A DNA stretch of 13,285 bases from JAHDBG01 sp963922315 (GTDB lineage Bacteria; Pseudomonadota; Gammaproteobacteria; Chromatiales; Chromatiaceae): positions 1-13,285 of the forward strand of contig CAWUID010000044.1 in assembly GCA_963922315.1 (NCBI GenBank). Direction: 5' to 3'. Shown piece after piece: positions 13,261 through 13,285 of the stretch (within the stretch, counting starts at the first letter, position 1; each line of letters begins with the position of its first letter). The translations under genes and the position numbers were made by a program. The notes beneath the pieces were generated by a model. It was not told where the DNA came from. It saw nothing but the letters and a program-made list of their open reading frames with translations, and did not search any database.

Positions 13261-13285
13261 TAAGGTGAGAAAAGCCAGGTTAACA
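13232..13285 (+). mobile_element. terminal fragment of an insertion sequence (right copy), interrupting actin
   Basis: Positions 13232-13284 are the exact reverse complement of 1-53. The tip GAACCTGTTTACAATC begins at 13235, directly after TTA (13232-13234). In an intact actin gene the codons for Val43-Met44 would read GTT-ATG, which contains that TTA, so the triplet is probably the original target. The element continues beyond the window. It carries no recognisable coding sequence here. Confidence 0.8.

Noticed and set aside
1..13285. CRISPR arrays, tRNA or rRNA genes, integrase or attachment sites
   Set aside because: No regularly spaced repeats, cloverleaf-like segment or integrase reading was found on either strand.

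Overview
The window looks like one contig from an insertion-rich gammaproteobacterial chromosome of medium GC. RNase E, RluC, ValS, PpsR, AmpD and an FtsN-like SPOR protein are all clearly gammaproteobacterial in type, and several keep E. coli residue numbering exactly. I cannot name the genus. A host-associated lineage is only an inference, from the actin gene, the decaying mobile DNA and the secretion-type cargo genes.

Both ends of the window are the same 53-bp sequence in opposite orientation (1-53 and 13232-13284). I read these as the same terminus of one insertion sequence, present as two copies facing outward, with a TTA next to the tip GAACCTG at both junctions. The sequence stops inside the element on each side, as contigs often do.

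Left third (50-3954, mostly minus strand): a decayed cluster resembling type VI secretion cargo. From upstream to downstream it holds a DUF4123 adaptor-type gene whose 3' end is lost in a structured, hairpin-rich insertion; a helical ORF that may be its detached C-terminus; and an unrecognised gene with a frameshift at an A8 run that is cut off by the terminal IS. A dead IS630-family transposase lies upstream of the adaptor on the plus strand. Next come a tightly coupled pair: a small exported protein (3571-3954) and a HExxH metallopeptidase-like protein (3956-4588). This pair follows an FtsN-like gene by 35 nt.

Middle (4624-12797): housekeeping. The SPOR/FtsN-like gene is divergent from ampD. 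ampD converges on an overlapping minus-strand operon, rluC-valS-ppsR (8-nt and 4-nt overlaps). rne diverges from rluC. A six-codon leader ORF with an excellent Shine-Dalgarno sequence ends 7 nt before the rne start, whereas rne has no Shine-Dalgarno of its own.

Right end (12798-13285): a 187-bp MITE-like element full of hairpins, then a putative promoter, an AGGAG ribosome binding site and the first 43 codons of a conventional eukaryotic-type actin, aligned residue for residue with animal actin (Asp11, Ser14, Lys18, His40). The terminal IS cuts the gene in the D-loop. A bacterial locus carrying near-canonical actin with bacterial translation signals is the most striking content of the window.
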